Shown here: one piece after another, positions 29,004-40,217 of the stretch
Layout of the letters: every line of letters starts with the position of its first letter
How positions within the stretch are numbered: the first letter of the stretch is position 1
Notes under the pieces: generated by a model
Database searches by the model: none
Seen by the model: the letters and a program-made list of their open reading frames with translations, nothing else
What the model was told of the DNA's origin: nothing
Assembly: GCA_003062205.1 (NCBI GenBank)
Contig: PQCP01000096.1
Span: 1 to 64,000 of the forward strand
Length of the DNA: 64,000 bases
Origin: Candidatus Sedimenticola endophacoides
GTDB lineage: Bacteria; Pseudomonadota; Gammaproteobacteria; Chromatiales; Chromatiaceae
Direction of reading: 5' to 3'
Position numbers and translations under genes: made by a program

Positions 29004-29031
29004 ATTATCCATCCCCGGGTCCATTTGTCAA
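29004..29031 (-). promoter_or_regulatory. Sigma70-like promoter of metK
   Basis: Minus strand: TTGACA (perfect), 16-base spacer, GATAAT (five of six). The predicted start precedes the SAM-II-like aptamer, so the whole regulatory leader would be transcribed. Confidence 0.75.
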
Positions 29032-29246
29032 TCACCGGGCAGGCTCCGCCACTCCCCGGCGGAGCGCTTCGCCAGGTCTTGTTCAGTATCGTCTAATCTA
29101 CTGTAATTCCTTCTATTTGCTTATAGAATCAGTAAATTTTACCGTTTTCATAAGAAAATCGCATACTGAAACCTCTCCGTGCGCGCCGGGCGCTGTGCAA
29201 CAATGCCGGAGGTTCATCCTGTTTGGCATAATAAGGAGTTGCTGTC

Positions 29247-29801
29247 ATGGTCTCCCTTGAAACTCCGGTATGCGAGTTCGGAAAGTCGGCCGTGGACTTT
29301 GATCTGCCCGGTGTCGATGGCCGGAGCTGGACGCTGGAGCAGTGCCGGGGGCCGGCCGGGCTGCTGGTGATGTTCATCTGCAACCACTGCCCCTACGTCA
29401 AGGCGGTGCGCGCGCGCATTGTGCGCGACGCACTCGAACTGAAGGAGCTGGGTGTCCACTGCGTGGCGATCATGTCCAACGACCCCGACCTCTATCCGGA
29501 GGACTCCTTCGAGAATATGCGCGAGGTCGCGCGCAAACACGGATTCCCCTTCCCCTACCTCCTGGACCGGAGCCAGGAGGTGGCCCGGGCCTACGGCGCG
29601 GTCTGCACCCCGGATTTCTTCGGCTACAACGCCGATCTGCGGCTGCAATACCGGGGGCGGCTCGATGCCAGCCGCAAGGAGGCCGCCGACCCCGGTGTCC
29701 GCCGCGACCTGTTCGAGGCGATGAGCCGGGTGGCCGAGACCGGCGAGGGGCCGCGCGAACAGATCCCGAGCATGGGGTGTTCCATCAAGTGGCGCGATTG
29801 A
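29247..29801 (+). CDS. Thioredoxin-fold (AhpC/TSA-like) redox protein
   Basis: A 184-residue cytoplasmic thioredoxin-fold protein with the redox motif in MFICNHCPYVKAV near residue 50 (CxxC, Cys-Asn-His-Cys), followed by GVHCVAIMSNDPD, FPFPYLLDRSQEVARAYGAVCTPDFF with the cis-proline region, and a C-terminal GCSIKW. Such CNHCPY proteins are common in sulfur and phototrophic bacteria and usually annotated as thioredoxin family; the substrate is unknown. An AAGGAG site precedes the ATG. Divergent from metK across about 370 bases that hold the metK leader and a CTCCGCC/GGCGGAG hairpin near 29045-29066. Confidence 0.85.
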   Translation: MVSLETPVCEFGKSAVDFDLPGVDGRSWTLEQCRGPAGLLVMFICNHCPYVKAVRARIVRDALELKELGVHCVAIMSNDPDLYPEDSFENMREVARKHGFPFPYLLDRSQEVARAYGAVCTPDFFGYNADLRLQYRGRLDASRKEAADPGVRRDLFEAMSRVAETGEGPREQIPSMGCSIKWRD

Positions 29802-30085
29802 GGTGGCGGGGCCGTCCGATTCGAGGCCGGTGTCGATTACTTCTACCCCTATAAGTCCAGTTGGCTTGCCCCCCGTGGCGGATCGGGGTCAAAATGGGGA
29901 CTTTACGTGTGCGGCCGGGGTCTGTGGCCGGATGCGCACAGGGGATCCTCGCCAGGCTATTCGGGGGCGCGGGGAGATCCGGGAGAAGGGGCGTCCCCTC
30001 TTCAACAGATGCCCGCTGGGGCGTGACCGGAAAAAAACAGATAACGAATATTTCTAAAATTAAGCCTTTTTGAGAGGAGGGACAC

Positions 30086-32074
30086 ATGTCCTCACGTAAG
30101 ACTCTTGCCAACGCCATCCGTGCCCTGAGCATGGATGCGGTTCAAAAAGCCAACTCGGGCCATCCGGGGGCGCCCATGGGTATGGCGGATATCGCCGAGG
30201 TGCTGTGGAACGGCCACATGAAGTACAACCCCACCAATGCCAAGTGGGCCGATCGTGACCGTTTTGTCCTCTCCAATGGCCACGGTTCCATGTTGATCTA
30301 CTCCCTGCTCCATCTCACCGGTTTCGACCTAAGCATGGACGACATCAAGGATTTCCGTCAGCTGCACTCCAAGACCGCCGGTCACCCCGAGTACGGTTAT
30401 GCCGACGGCATCGAGACCACCACCGGTCCCCTGGGTCAGGGCATCACCAATGCCGTGGGCATGGCGATCGCCGAGCGCACCCTGGCCGGCCAGTTCAACA
30501 AGCCCGGTCACGACATCGTTGACCACAACACCTATGTGTTCATGGGCGACGGCTGCCTGATGGAAGGCCTCTCCCATGAGGCGTGCGCCATGGCCGGCAC
30601 CCTCGGCCTGGGCAAGCTGATCGCCTTCTGGGATGACAACGACATCTCCATCGACGGTCACATCTCCGACTGGATGGAGAAGGATGTGGGCGGTCGTTTC
30701 GAGTCTTACGGCTGGCACGTCATCCGTGACATCGACGGCCACGACGCCGCGGCCATCGATGCCGCCATCGCCGCCGCCAAGGCCGAGACCGGCAAGCCCA
30801 CCCTGATCTGCTGCAAGACCACCATCGGTTTCGGCTCCCCGAATCTCTGCGGTACCCACGACTGCCACGGTGCCCCCCTGGGCCATGACGAGATCCAGGC
30901 CACCCGTGAGAACCTGGGCTGGGAGCACGAACCCTTCGTGATTCCCGAAGAGGTTTACGCCGGTTGGGACCACAAGGAGGCCGGTGCCGCGGCCGAGGGC
31001 GAGTGGCAGGCGCGGTTTGACGCCTACCGGGCCGAGTACCCCGCCGAAGCCGCCGAGTTTGAGCGCCGCATGGCCGGTACCCTGCCCGCCAACTTCGAGG
31101 CGGAGATGGACAAGTACATCGCCAAGACCCAGGAAGAGATGCCCAACATCGCTTCCCGCAAGGCATCTCAGAATGCCATCGAGGCGATGGGTCCGGTGGT
31201 TCCCGAGCTGTTCGGCGGTTCCGCAGACCTGACCGGCTCCAACCTGACCAACTGGTCCGGTACCGTCAAGGTCAACGCCGAGAACGCCAACGGCAACTAC
31301 ATCTCCTGGGGTGTGCGCGAGTTCGGCATGGCCCACATGGTCAACGGCATGATGCTGCACGGCGGTTTCCGCGCCTACAGCGCCACCTTCTTCATGTTCA
31401 TGGAGTTCATGCGCAATGCGCTGCGCATGTCCGCCCTGATGAAGATCAACCCCATCTACGTCTACACCCACGACTCCATCGGTCTGGGCGAGGACGGCCC
31501 CACCCACCAGCCGGTCGAGCAGTTGGCCACCATGCGTGCGATTCCCAACTTCGAGACCTGGAGGGGCTGCGACGCCATCGAGTCCGCGGTCTCCTGGAAA
31601 GTGGCGATGATGCGTGACACCGCACCCACCGCGCTGGTCTTCTCGCGTCAGAACCTGACCCCGATGGAGCGTACCGCCGACCAGGTGAAGGCGATCGAGA
31701 AGGGTGGTTACGTACTGAAGGATTGCGACGGCGACGCGGACGTCATCCTGATCGCCACCGGTTCCGAGGTGGGGCTGGCGGTGGATGCGGCCGCGGCCCT
31801 CTCCGAGCGCAAGGTCCGCGTGGTCTCCATGCCCTCCACCTGCCGCTTCGATGCGCAGGATCAGGCTTACAGGGACTCCGTCCTGACCCCCGGCGTCAAG
31901 CGTGTTGCCATCGAGGCGGGTGTCGACCTGGGCTGGCACAAGTATGTCGGTCTCGACGGTGACGTGGTCTGCATGAAATCCTTCGGTGAGTCTGCCCCCG
32001 CGGGTCAACTGTTCGAGCAGTTCGGCTTCACCGTCGACAACGTCGTGGCCACCGTCAACAAGGTCCTGGGCTAA
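30086..32074 (+). CDS. tkt: Transketolase
   Basis: Thiamine-diphosphate enzyme exchanging two-carbon units in the Calvin and pentose-phosphate cycles. 662 residues; visible motifs are [34 protein letters not shown] (TPP binding), [21 protein letters not shown] and [30 protein letters not shown] ribosome-binding site and an AT-rich leader precede it. It heads tkt-gap-pgk-pyk-fba in one direction, a set serving both glycolysis and CO2 fixation. Codon choice is strongly biased, as in highly expressed genes. Confidence 0.97.
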   Translation: MSSRKTLANAIRALSMDAVQKANSGHPGAPMGMADIAEVLWNGHMKYNPTNAKWADRDRFVLSNGHGSMLIYSLLHLTGFDLSMDDIKDFRQLHSKTAGHPEYGYADGIETTTGPLGQGITNAVGMAIAERTLAGQFNKPGHDIVDHNTYVFMGDGCLMEGLSHEACAMAGTLGLGKLIAFWDDNDISIDGHISDWMEKDVGGRFESYGWHVIRDIDGHDAAAIDAAIAAAKAETGKPTLICCKTTIGFGSPNLCGTHDCHGAPLGHDEIQATRENLGWEHEPFVIPEEVYAGWDHKEAGAAAEGEWQARFDAYRAEYPAEAAEFERRMAGTLPANFEAEMDKYIAKTQEEMPNIASRKASQNAIEAMGPVVPELFGGSADLTGSNLTNWSGTVKVNAENANGNYISWGVREFGMAHMVNGMMLHGGFRAYSATFFMFMEFMRNALRMSALMKINPIYVYTHDSIGLGEDGPTHQPVEQLATMRAIPNFETWRGCDAIESAVSWKVAMMRDTAPTALVFSRQNLTPMERTADQVKAIEKGGYVLKDCDGDADVILIATGSEVGLAVDAAAALSERKVRVVSMPSTCRFDAQDQAYRDSVLTPGVKRVAIEAGVDLGWHKYVGLDGDVVCMKSFGESAPAGQLFEQFGFTVDNVVATVNKVLG

Positions 32075-32085
32075 TTAACGAATAA

Positions 32086-33126
<1,041 letters not shown>

Positions 33127-33143
33127 GCACCAGCCTGTGGCTG

Positions 33144-33175
33144 CACGGGGCGGGCAGAGCGCTGTCCGCCCCGTG
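33144..33175 (+). terminator. 10-bp GC-rich hairpin after gap
   Basis: CACGGGGCGG pairs perfectly with CCGCCCCGTG 18 bases after the gap stop. It has no T-run, so it probably stabilises the gap message or cooperates with the terminator that follows. Confidence 0.45.
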
Positions 33176-33189
33176 CGCTCCCCCGAGAG

Positions 33190-33227
33190 GGATTAGCTGA
33201 AGTGCCGTTTCACCTAATCCTTTTTTT
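33190..33227 (+). terminator. Intrinsic terminator between gap and pgk
   Basis: GGATTAG/CTAATCC stem with an inner GAA/TTC extension, followed by seven T residues. It is likely a partial terminator: it would lower pgk-pyk expression relative to tkt-gap, or separate the transcripts. Confidence 0.75.
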
Positions 33228-33260
33228 GATAACAAAACGCTATTACAAGGAGACCGCTCC

Positions 33261-34442
33261 ATGTCTTTCATCAAGTTGACCGATCTCGACCTGGCCGGAA
33301 AGCGCGTGTTGATCCGCGCCGATCTGAATGTTCCTGTAAAGGAAGGCAAGGTTACCTCCGATGCCCGTATCTCCGCCTCCATGCCCACCATCGAGCACTG
33401 CCTCAAGGCCGGTGCGCGGGTGATGGTGATGTCCCACCGCGGGCGTCCGGAAGAGGGGGTTGCCGACGAGGAGAACTCCATGCAGCCGATCGCCGAGGAT
33501 ATGGCCGCGAAGCTGGGGCGGGATGTCCGCCTGATCAAGGACTACCTGGAGAACGCGCCCGAGGTGGCCGAGGGTGAGGTGGTGCTGTTCGAGAACGTGC
33601 GCTTCAACGCCGGAGAGAAGAAGGACAACGAGGAGCTGGCCCGCAAATACGCCGCCCTGTGCGATGTGTTCGTGATGGACGCCTTCGGTACCGCGCACCG
33701 CGCCCAGGCCTCCACCCACGGCGCCGGAAAGTTCGCCCCCACCGCCTGCGCCGGCCTGCTGCTGGCCGACGAGCTGGACAATCTGGCCAAGGCCCTGGCC
33801 AACCCGGCGCGGCCGATGGTCGCCATCGTCGGCGGCTCCAAGGTCTCCACCAAGCTGACGGTGCTTGAGGCGCTCTCCGAGAAGGTGGACCAACTGGTGG
33901 TCGGCGGCGGCATCGCCAACACCTTCCTCAAGGCGATGGGCAACAATGTCGGCAAATCCCTGTGCGAGGATGATCTGGTGGACACCGCCAAGGCGTTGAT
34001 CGAGAAGATGCAGGCGCGCGGCGCCAATATTCCGATCGCCACCGACGTGGTGGTGGGCAAGAACTTCTCCGAGGATGAGCCCGCGGTACTCAAGCCGGCG
34101 GGTGAGGTTGCCGACGACGACATGATCTTCGATATCGGCCCCGATTCCGCCAAGGAGCTGGCCGATGTCATCGCCCAGGCCGGGACTATCGTCTGGAACG
34201 GCCCGGTGGGTGTGTTTGAATTCGACCAGTTCGGCGCCGGCACCAAGACCGTCTCCATGGCCATCGCCGATGCCGACGGCTTCAGCCTGGCGGGTGGTGG
34301 CGACACCATCGCCGCCATCCAGAAGTACGACATCTACGACAAGGTCTCCTACATCTCCACCGCCGGTGGGGCGTTCCTGGAGTACATTGAGGGCAAGACC
34401 CTGCCTGCGGTGGCGATGCTCGAAGAGCGTGCCGCCAACTAA
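33261..34442 (+). CDS. pgk: Phosphoglycerate kinase
   Basis: Transfers phosphate between 1,3-bisphosphoglycerate and ADP; in autotrophs it runs in reverse to supply the Calvin cycle. 393 residues with [18 protein letters not shown], the hinge [30 protein letters not shown] and the C-terminal GGGDTIAAI. An AAGGAG site precedes the ATG. Confidence 0.97.
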   Translation: MSFIKLTDLDLAGKRVLIRADLNVPVKEGKVTSDARISASMPTIEHCLKAGARVMVMSHRGRPEEGVADEENSMQPIAEDMAAKLGRDVRLIKDYLENAPEVAEGEVVLFENVRFNAGEKKDNEELARKYAALCDVFVMDAFGTAHRAQASTHGAGKFAPTACAGLLLADELDNLAKALANPARPMVAIVGGSKVSTKLTVLEALSEKVDQLVVGGGIANTFLKAMGNNVGKSLCEDDLVDTAKALIEKMQARGANIPIATDVVVGKNFSEDEPAVLKPAGEVADDDMIFDIGPDSAKELADVIAQAGTIVWNGPVGVFEFDQFGAGTKTVSMAIADADGFSLAGGGDTIAAIQKYDIYDKVSYISTAGGAFLEYIEGKTLPAVAMLEERAAN

Positions 34443-34494
34443 GAAGTAAGGGCCTCGCCGCCGTAGAGGAACGGTGGCGGGGCTCGGAGTGAAT

Positions 34495-35943
34495 ATGCCT
34501 AGAAGAACCAAGATTATCGCCACCCTGGGGCCCGCCACGGACAACCCCAAGGTGATGGATGAGCTGATCGGCGCCGGCGTCGATGTAGTACGGCTCAACC
34601 TGTCACACGGCTCCCACGAGGAGCACGAACAGCGGGCCGAGACGATTCGCGACCGGGCCCGCGCCAGCGGTCGCCAGATCGGCGTATTGATCGATCTGCA
34701 GGGGCCGAAGATCCGCATCGGCCGTTTCCGCCAGGGTCCGGTCACCCTGCGTGAGGGAGAGCGCTTCATCCTCGATGCCGAGTGTCCGCTCGGGGGCGGA
34801 GATCAGCAGCGGGTGGGCCTGACCTTCCCGGGGCTGGTCGACGATGTGCGCCGCGCCGACACCCTGATCCTGGCCGACGGGGCCATCGTCCTTTGGGTCG
34901 AGGAGGTCGAGGGCAGCGAGGTGCGCTGCCTTGTGAAGATCGGTGGTGAACTCTCCGACAGCAAGGGGATCAACAAACAGGGCGGTGGTCTGTCGGCGCC
35001 TGCCCTGACCGAGAAGGATCGCGAGGATATCCGCTTCGCCGCCGGCATCAAGGCGGACTACCTGGCCGTCTCTTTCGTGCGCGCGGCGGAGGATGTGCAC
35101 GAGGCGCGGCGGCTGCTGCGCGAGGCGGGCGGCTGCGGTGGCATCGTCTCCAAGATCGAGCGCGCCGAGGCGCTGGACTGCATCGACGGGATCATCGAGG
35201 CCTCGGAGGCGATCATGATCGCCCGCGGCGATCTCGGGGTCGAGGTCGGCGACGCCGAACTGCCGGCGATCCAGAAGGGGTTGATCAAGCGTGCCCGGCA
35301 GATGAACAAGGTGGCGATCACCGCCACCCAGATGATGGAGTCGATGATCAACAGCCCGATCCCCACCCGGGCCGAGGTCTTCGATGTCGCCAACGCTGTA
35401 CTGGACGGGACCGATGCGGTTATGCTCTCGGCGGAGAGCGCGGCGGGCAGGTATCCGGTCAAGGCGGTGGAGGCGATGGCGCGGGTCTGCACCGAGGCGG
35501 AGAAACAGGAGGCGGCGCGCAAGTCCCACCACCGGCTTGATTCGGTGTTCGGACGCATCGACGAGGCGATCGCCATGGCCACCATGTACACGGCGAACCA
35601 TCTGGGTGTGGCGGCCATCGCGGCCCTGACCGAATCGGGCTCGACGCCGAAGTGGATGTCGCGTATCAGCTCCGGCATCCCGATCTATGCACTGACCAAC
35701 CATGTCTCCACCCGCCGCAAGGTGACCCTGTTCAGGGGGGTCTACCCGATCAGCTTCGATGTGACCGGGATGAACAGCCAGCAGGCCAACGAAGAGGTGA
35801 TTGACGAACTGCTGCGCCGCAACGCGGTGCGCAACGGAGACCTGGTGATCATCACCAAGGGGGATCTCAACGGCGTCCAGGGGGGCACCAATGTGATGAA
35901 GATCCTCCGGGTCGGGGAGCACATCCTCCCCAAGGGTATCTAG
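34495..35943 (+). CDS. pyk: Pyruvate kinase
   Basis: Converts phosphoenolpyruvate and ADP to pyruvate and ATP. 482 residues from the ATG at 34495 (MPRRTKIIATLGPAT), with GGAG upstream; an in-frame GTG lies seven codons earlier. Motifs: VVRLNLSHGSHEEH, LIDLQGPKIRIG, the catalytic Lys in IVSKIERAEALD, MIARGDLGVE and AVMLSAESAAGRYPVKAV. It follows pgk after 52 bases. Confidence 0.96.
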   Translation: MPRRTKIIATLGPATDNPKVMDELIGAGVDVVRLNLSHGSHEEHEQRAETIRDRARASGRQIGVLIDLQGPKIRIGRFRQGPVTLREGERFILDAECPLGGGDQQRVGLTFPGLVDDVRRADTLILADGAIVLWVEEVEGSEVRCLVKIGGELSDSKGINKQGGGLSAPALTEKDREDIRFAAGIKADYLAVSFVRAAEDVHEARRLLREAGGCGGIVSKIERAEALDCIDGIIEASEAIMIARGDLGVEVGDAELPAIQKGLIKRARQMNKVAITATQMMESMINSPIPTRAEVFDVANAVLDGTDAVMLSAESAAGRYPVKAVEAMARVCTEAEKQEAARKSHHRLDSVFGRIDEAIAMATMYTANHLGVAAIAALTESGSTPKWMSRISSGIPIYALTNHVSTRRKVTLFRGVYPISFDVTGMNSQQANEEVIDELLRRNAVRNGDLVIITKGDLNGVQGGTNVMKILRVGEHILPKGI

Positions 35944-36086
35944 CCCGGGTCACGCGGGAGTGTGCTTTGGCGATATAGAAAACGATCAGCGGTTTCATCG
36001 AAGTGAAACGGCTGACCCGTTCGCAGAATCCGTGCCCGGCGAGACAGCCGGGCTAGATAAGACAATACAGACTAAAGGAGAAGACA

Positions 36087-37151
36087 ATGGCTCTAATTTC
36101 CATGCGCCAGCTTCTGGACCACGCCGCTGAGCACGGTTACGGCCTGCCGGCATTCAACGTCAACAATATGGAGCAGGTGCAGGCGATCATGCAGGCCGCC
36201 GATGCGGCCAACAGCCCCGTCATCCTGCAGGGTTCCGCCGGTGCGCGTTCCTATGCGGGCGAGCCGTTCCTGCGCCACCTGATCGAGGCGGCCATCGAGA
36301 GCTATCCCCATATCCCGGTATGCATGCACCAGGATCACGGGGCTTCCCCCGCCATCTGCCTGCGCTCCATCCAGTCCGGGTTCAGCTCGGTGATGATGGA
36401 CGGCTCCCTGATGAGCGACGGCAAGACCCCCTCCACCTTCGAGTACAACGTCGATGTCACCCGCACCGTGGTCGATATGGCCCACGCCGGTGGCGTCTCC
36501 GTCGAGGGCGAGCTGGGTTGCCTGGGTTCGCTCGAGACCGGCGAAATGGGCGAAGAGGACGGTCACGGTGCCGAAGGCAAGCTGGATATGGACATGCTGC
36601 TGACCGACCCCGACGAGGCGGCGGAGTTTGTCAAGAAGACCGGCGTCGATGCCCTGGCCATCGCCATCGGCACCTCCCACGGCGCCTACAAGTTCACCCA
36701 GGAGCCCACCGGCAAGATTCTGCGTATCGACCGCGTCAAGGAGATCCATGCGCGTATTCCCGATGTCCACCTGGTGATGCACGGCTCCTCCTCGGTGCCC
36801 CAGGATTGGCTGAAGATCATCAACGACTACGGCGGCGATATGGGGCAGACCTACGGTGTGCCGGTCGACGAGATCGTCGAGGGCATCCGCTCCGGCGTGC
36901 GCAAGGTCAATATCGACACCGACCTGCGCATGGCATCGACCGGCTCCATCCGTCGTCACCTCAACGACAACCGGAGCAACTTCGATCCGCGTAAGTTCCT
37001 CAAGGAGGCGACCAAGGCGATGTCCGAGATCTGCCGCAACCGCTACGAGGCGTTTGGTTCCGCCGGTATGGCCGACAAGATCCAGCCGATCTCCCTTGAG
37101 GTGATGCAGGATCGTTACGCCTCCGGAGAACTCGATCCCAAGGTGAACTGA
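36087..37151 (+). CDS. fba: Fructose-bisphosphate aldolase, class II (Calvin-cycle type)
   Basis: Zinc-dependent aldolase joining dihydroxyacetone phosphate to glyceraldehyde-3-phosphate or erythrose-4-phosphate. 354 residues with the metal-ligand motif [56 protein letters not shown] and [13 protein letters not shown]; length and sequence type are those of the Calvin-cycle (CbbA) subgroup. The 143-base gap after pyk contains two hairpins (GTTTCA/TGAAAC and GCCCGGC/GCCGGGC), then an AAAGGAG site. Confidence 0.95.
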   Translation: MALISMRQLLDHAAEHGYGLPAFNVNNMEQVQAIMQAADAANSPVILQGSAGARSYAGEPFLRHLIEAAIESYPHIPVCMHQDHGASPAICLRSIQSGFSSVMMDGSLMSDGKTPSTFEYNVDVTRTVVDMAHAGGVSVEGELGCLGSLETGEMGEEDGHGAEGKLDMDMLLTDPDEAAEFVKKTGVDALAIAIGTSHGAYKFTQEPTGKILRIDRVKEIHARIPDVHLVMHGSSSVPQDWLKIINDYGGDMGQTYGVPVDEIVEGIRSGVRKVNIDTDLRMASTGSIRRHLNDNRSNFDPRKFLKEATKAMSEICRNRYEAFGSAGMADKIQPISLEVMQDRYASGELDPKVN

Positions 37152-37175
37152 GTCTTTTCGGATCAAGTGTGTTTC

Positions 37176-37204
37176 GAGGGGTGCTGCTGCACCCCTCTTT
37201 TTTT
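37176..37204 (+). terminator. Strong intrinsic terminator after fba
   Basis: GAGGGGTGC/GCACCCCTC, a perfect 9-bp stem with a four-base loop, followed by seven T residues. It closes the tkt-to-fba gene run. Confidence 0.93.
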
Positions 37205-37308
37205 GGGAAGGAGATACCACCGAGAGGTTGTGAAATAGCGTTGCGCGGGTAGAATGAAAAGGGTTCGTGTGATGGCGGCGAGACAATCAGGACAAAGGAG
37301 TTGTAGCG

Positions 37309-38517
37309 ATGGGTGACCAATACCGCGTGGTATTCTCCGGGCGCTTTACCTCGGAGATTGATCCGGAGGCGTTTGCCGGGCGCTTTTCCGAGCGTTTCGG
37401 GTGCGGTCTTGAGAAGGCGCGGCAGCTGGCCGCCGCCGGGCGCGAGGTGGTGATGAAGCGCGGCATCGATGAGGAGCAGGCGCGCAAGTACCAGCGGGCC
37501 CTCGCCCGGATGGGCATGGAGGTGCGTATCGAGCCGCAGGAAGACGTGCGCCAAGGCGCCCCCGCCGATCTGAAGCTAGCGCCCATGGAGGAGAATCAGG
37601 AGGGCGTTGCAGAACCGGCCCCTGATCCAGTCTGCCCGAAATGCGGCTCACCGGATATCCGTGATGACAACTGCATGGGGTGCGGCATCATCATCTCCAA
37701 ATACCGGGAGCGGCAGCCGGAACAGATGGTGCACACTCACCATGAAGAGAATCCCTACCAGGCCCCGGAGGCGGATCTCCAGCAGGCGGTGGATGAGGGC
37801 GAGCCCGGCGATCCCCGTTCGGTGCCCGCCGGTCACGGCTGGCGTTGGCTGAAGGAGGGTCTGGGCCACTTCCGAGCCAATCCCCTGGCCTGGATCCTGG
37901 CGCTGCTGGCCTGGCTGGCGATCTCCCTGGTGCTCAGCATTATCCCCCTGATCGGCACTATCGCCACCACCCTGCTGTCGGCGGTGGTCACCGGTGGCTA
38001 CATGATCGGCTGTCAGGCCCAGGAGCGCGGCGAGGCGTTCACCGTCAGCCACCTGTTCAGCGGTTTCCACCAGAACAGCGGACAGCTGCTCCTGGTAGGG
38101 CTGCTCTATCTGGTGGGTATGGTCGTCATCATGTTCGGAGTGTTCGCGCTGGCCGGTGGCGCCGCCTTCATGATGATGGGCGACCCCGAGGCGATGCAGG
38201 ACCCGGCGGCGGTGGAGGCGATGATGAGCTCCTTCTACCTGCCGTTGCTGCTGGCCATGGGGTTGATGATCCCCCTGGTCATGGCCTACTGGTTCGCCCC
38301 CGCGCTGGTGGCCCTAGACGGGTTGTCGGCGATTGCGGCCATGCGGCTCAGCTTCATGGGGTGCCTGAAGAACATCCTGCCGTTCCTGCTGTATGGACTG
38401 GTGTTGTTCCTGGTGATGATCATCGCGGTGATCCCGGTCGGATTGGGCCTCCTGGTGGCGATACCGGCGATGATCGCCTCGGTCTACACCGGCTACAGGG
38501 ACATCTATTACGATTGA
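37309..38517 (+). CDS. BPSS1780-like membrane protein with N-terminal zinc-ribbon region
   Basis: 402 residues, function unknown. Residues 1-80 form a small alpha/beta domain (QYRVVFSGRFTSEIDPEAFA...). A zinc-ribbon-like motif CPKCGSPDI...CMGCGIIISKY follows near 105-125. From about 180 on there are about five hydrophobic segments starting LAWILALLAWLAISLVLSII, in the style of the BPSS1780 membrane family (GHGWRWLKEGLGHFRANP just before). First gene of a closely packed seven-gene run ending with MoxR and DUF58 genes, so it may take part in an envelope assembly or chaperone function. Confidence 0.7.
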   Translation: MGDQYRVVFSGRFTSEIDPEAFAGRFSERFGCGLEKARQLAAAGREVVMKRGIDEEQARKYQRALARMGMEVRIEPQEDVRQGAPADLKLAPMEENQEGVAEPAPDPVCPKCGSPDIRDDNCMGCGIIISKYRERQPEQMVHTHHEENPYQAPEADLQQAVDEGEPGDPRSVPAGHGWRWLKEGLGHFRANPLAWILALLAWLAISLVLSIIPLIGTIATTLLSAVVTGGYMIGCQAQERGEAFTVSHLFSGFHQNSGQLLLVGLLYLVGMVVIMFGVFALAGGAAFMMMGDPEAMQDPAAVEAMMSSFYLPLLLAMGLMIPLVMAYWFAPALVALDGLSAIAAMRLSFMGCLKNILPFLLYGLVLFLVMIIAVIPVGLGLLVAIPAMIASVYTGYRDIYYD

Positions 38518-38532
38518 GCCGGGGCCAGGCAT

Positions 38533-39234
38533 ATGGAGATGAGTACACCCCCCGCGCTGGCCGACACCATCCGCACCTACGAGACCCCGGAGGGGGTACG
38601 GCTGCGGCTGCGGCTCGCCGGGCCGGTGGTGCGCGCCTGCGCCTGGGCCATCGATCTGGTGATCCGGTTGCTGCTCTACGCCCTGGTGGTTGGCATCTTC
38701 GCCTTCTTCGGAGGGGTTGGCACGGCGCTGATGCTGATCAGTTTCTTCCTTCTGGAGTGGTTCTACCCGGTGGTGTTCGAGATCAGCGGTGGCGCCACGC
38801 CGGGCAAGCGCGCCATGGGGTTGGTGGTGATCCACGACAACGGCACCCCGATTGCGCTCCCCTCCTCCCTGATCCGCAATCTGTTACGTGGTGCCGATTT
38901 TCTGCCCCTGCTCTATGCGGCGGGCCTGCTGAGCATGCTTGTGAGCCGTGATTTCCAGCGCCTGGGCGATCTCGCCGCGGGTACCCTGGTGGTCTATCGG
39001 GAGCGTGAGCCGGAACGTGCCGAACTGCCCCGGGCGGTCTCTGTCCGTCCCCCCGTGGCGTTGAGCGTGGGGGAGCAGCGCGAACTGATCGAATTCGCCG
39101 AGCGCAGTGCGCGGCTCAGCCCCGGACGGCAGGTCGAGCTGGCCGAACTGCTGCGGGGCATCACCGGAAAGCAGGGTGATGCGGCGGTGTGCGAACTCCA
39201 CTCCTACGCCCAGTGGCTGACCCGGGGGCGTTGA
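38533..39234 (+). CDS. RDD-family membrane protein
   Basis: 233 residues; the RDD domain begins near 20 with RLAGPVVRACAWAIDLVIRLLLYALV (summarised; the usual R and D positions are present), continues through a second membrane segment and ends with SRDFQRLGDLAAGTLVVYRE. A basic cytoplasmic tail follows. RDD proteins are of uncertain function, some proposed as transporters. Its TGA overlaps the next ATG by one base, so it is coupled to the SpoIIM-like gene. Confidence 0.88.
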   Translation: MEMSTPPALADTIRTYETPEGVRLRLRLAGPVVRACAWAIDLVIRLLLYALVVGIFAFFGGVGTALMLISFFLLEWFYPVVFEISGGATPGKRAMGLVVIHDNGTPIALPSSLIRNLLRGADFLPLLYAAGLLSMLVSRDFQRLGDLAAGTLVVYREREPERAELPRAVSVRPPVALSVGEQRELIEFAERSARLSPGRQVELAELLRGITGKQGDAAVCELHSYAQWLTRGR

Positions 39235-40217
39235 TGCGGCAGGAAGCCTTTGAACAGCGTCATCAGTCCCTGTGGGACACATTTGCCCGACAGCTCGACG
39301 AATTGGAGCGTCCACGCCTGCGCCGCCGACCGGAGCAGGGGGCGGGGCTGCCCGAACGCTATCGCCGGGTCTGCAACCACTACGCCCTGGCCCGGGGGCG
39401 GCGCTACAGCCCGGCCCTGGTCGAGCAGCTGCACCGCCTGGTGCTGCGTGGCCACCAGCAGCTCTACACCCGCCGTGGCGCCTGGATGTGGCGTCTGCTC
39501 GCCTTTATCGCCAACGGCTTTCCGCGTGCCCTGCGCCGCCAGGCGGGATATTTCTGGTTTGCCCTGGCCCTGTTCCTGCTTCCCGCCCTGCTGATCGGCG
39601 TGGGCTGCATGCTGGACGAACATCTGGTCTACAGCGTCATGGGCGAGGCTGAGGTGGAACAGATGGAGTCGATGTACCGGCCCGACAATGAGTACCCGGG
39701 GCGCACCCTGGAGCGCGGTGCCGAGTCCGACTTCAGTATGTTCGGCTTCTACATCTTCAATAACATCGGCATCGGATTCCGCACCTTTGCCATGGGGGTG
39801 CTGGCGGGGGTCGGCACCGTCTTCACCCTCGTCTACAACGGTCTGGTGATCGGCGCCGTGGCGGGACACCTCAGCCAGCTCGGCTACCACGACACCTTCT
39901 GGCCCTTCGTCAGCGGACACTCTTCGCTGGAGCTGACGGCGATCGTGATCTGCGGCGCGGCGGGACTGATGCTGGGGCGCGCGGTCATCGCCCCCGGACG
40001 CCATGCCCGCGCGGATGCCCTGCGGCGCTACGCGGGCGCGGCCCTGCCGCTGGTGATGGGGGCCGGGCTGATGCTCCTGCTGGCCGCCTTCATTGAGGCC
40101 TTCTGGTCGGCCATGGTCCTGCCCAGTAGTGTCAAATATGCGGTTGGGCTGCTGCTGTGGGGGCTGGTGATCCTCTATCTGAGCCTTGCCGGCAGGGGGG
40201 GGGATGGAGCTCGATAG
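39234..40217 (+). CDS. Stage II sporulation protein M (SpoIIM)-like membrane protein
   Basis: 327 residues from the ATG at 39234. It has a cytoplasmic N-terminal helical region, then several membrane segments (ALALFLLPALLIGVGCML, FAMGVLAGVGTVFTLVYNGLVIG and two near the C-terminus) with FNNIGIGFRTF and HSSLELTAIVICGAAG, the pattern of the DUF95/SpoIIM family. In non-sporulating bacteria these genes accompany RDD, DUF4129, MoxR and DUF58 genes as here. Function unknown. It overlaps the next gene by 14 bases. Confidence 0.85.
   Translation: MRQEAFEQRHQSLWDTFARQLDELERPRLRRRPEQGAGLPERYRRVCNHYALARGRRYSPALVEQLHRLVLRGHQQLYTRRGAWMWRLLAFIANGFPRALRRQAGYFWFALALFLLPALLIGVGCMLDEHLVYSVMGEAEVEQMESMYRPDNEYPGRTLERGAESDFSMFGFYIFNNIGIGFRTFAMGVLAGVGTVFTLVYNGLVIGAVAGHLSQLGYHDTFWPFVSGHSSLELTAIVICGAAGLMLGRAVIAPGRHARADALRRYAGAALPLVMGAGLMLLLAAFIEAFWSAMVLPSSVKYAVGLLLWGLVILYLSLAGRGGDGAR

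Noticed and set aside
29802..30085. A possible promoter or small gene in front of tkt
   Set aside because: Short frames there have no ribosome-binding site or domain, and no -35/-10 pair stood out; only the AT-rich leader near 30030-30070 is visible.
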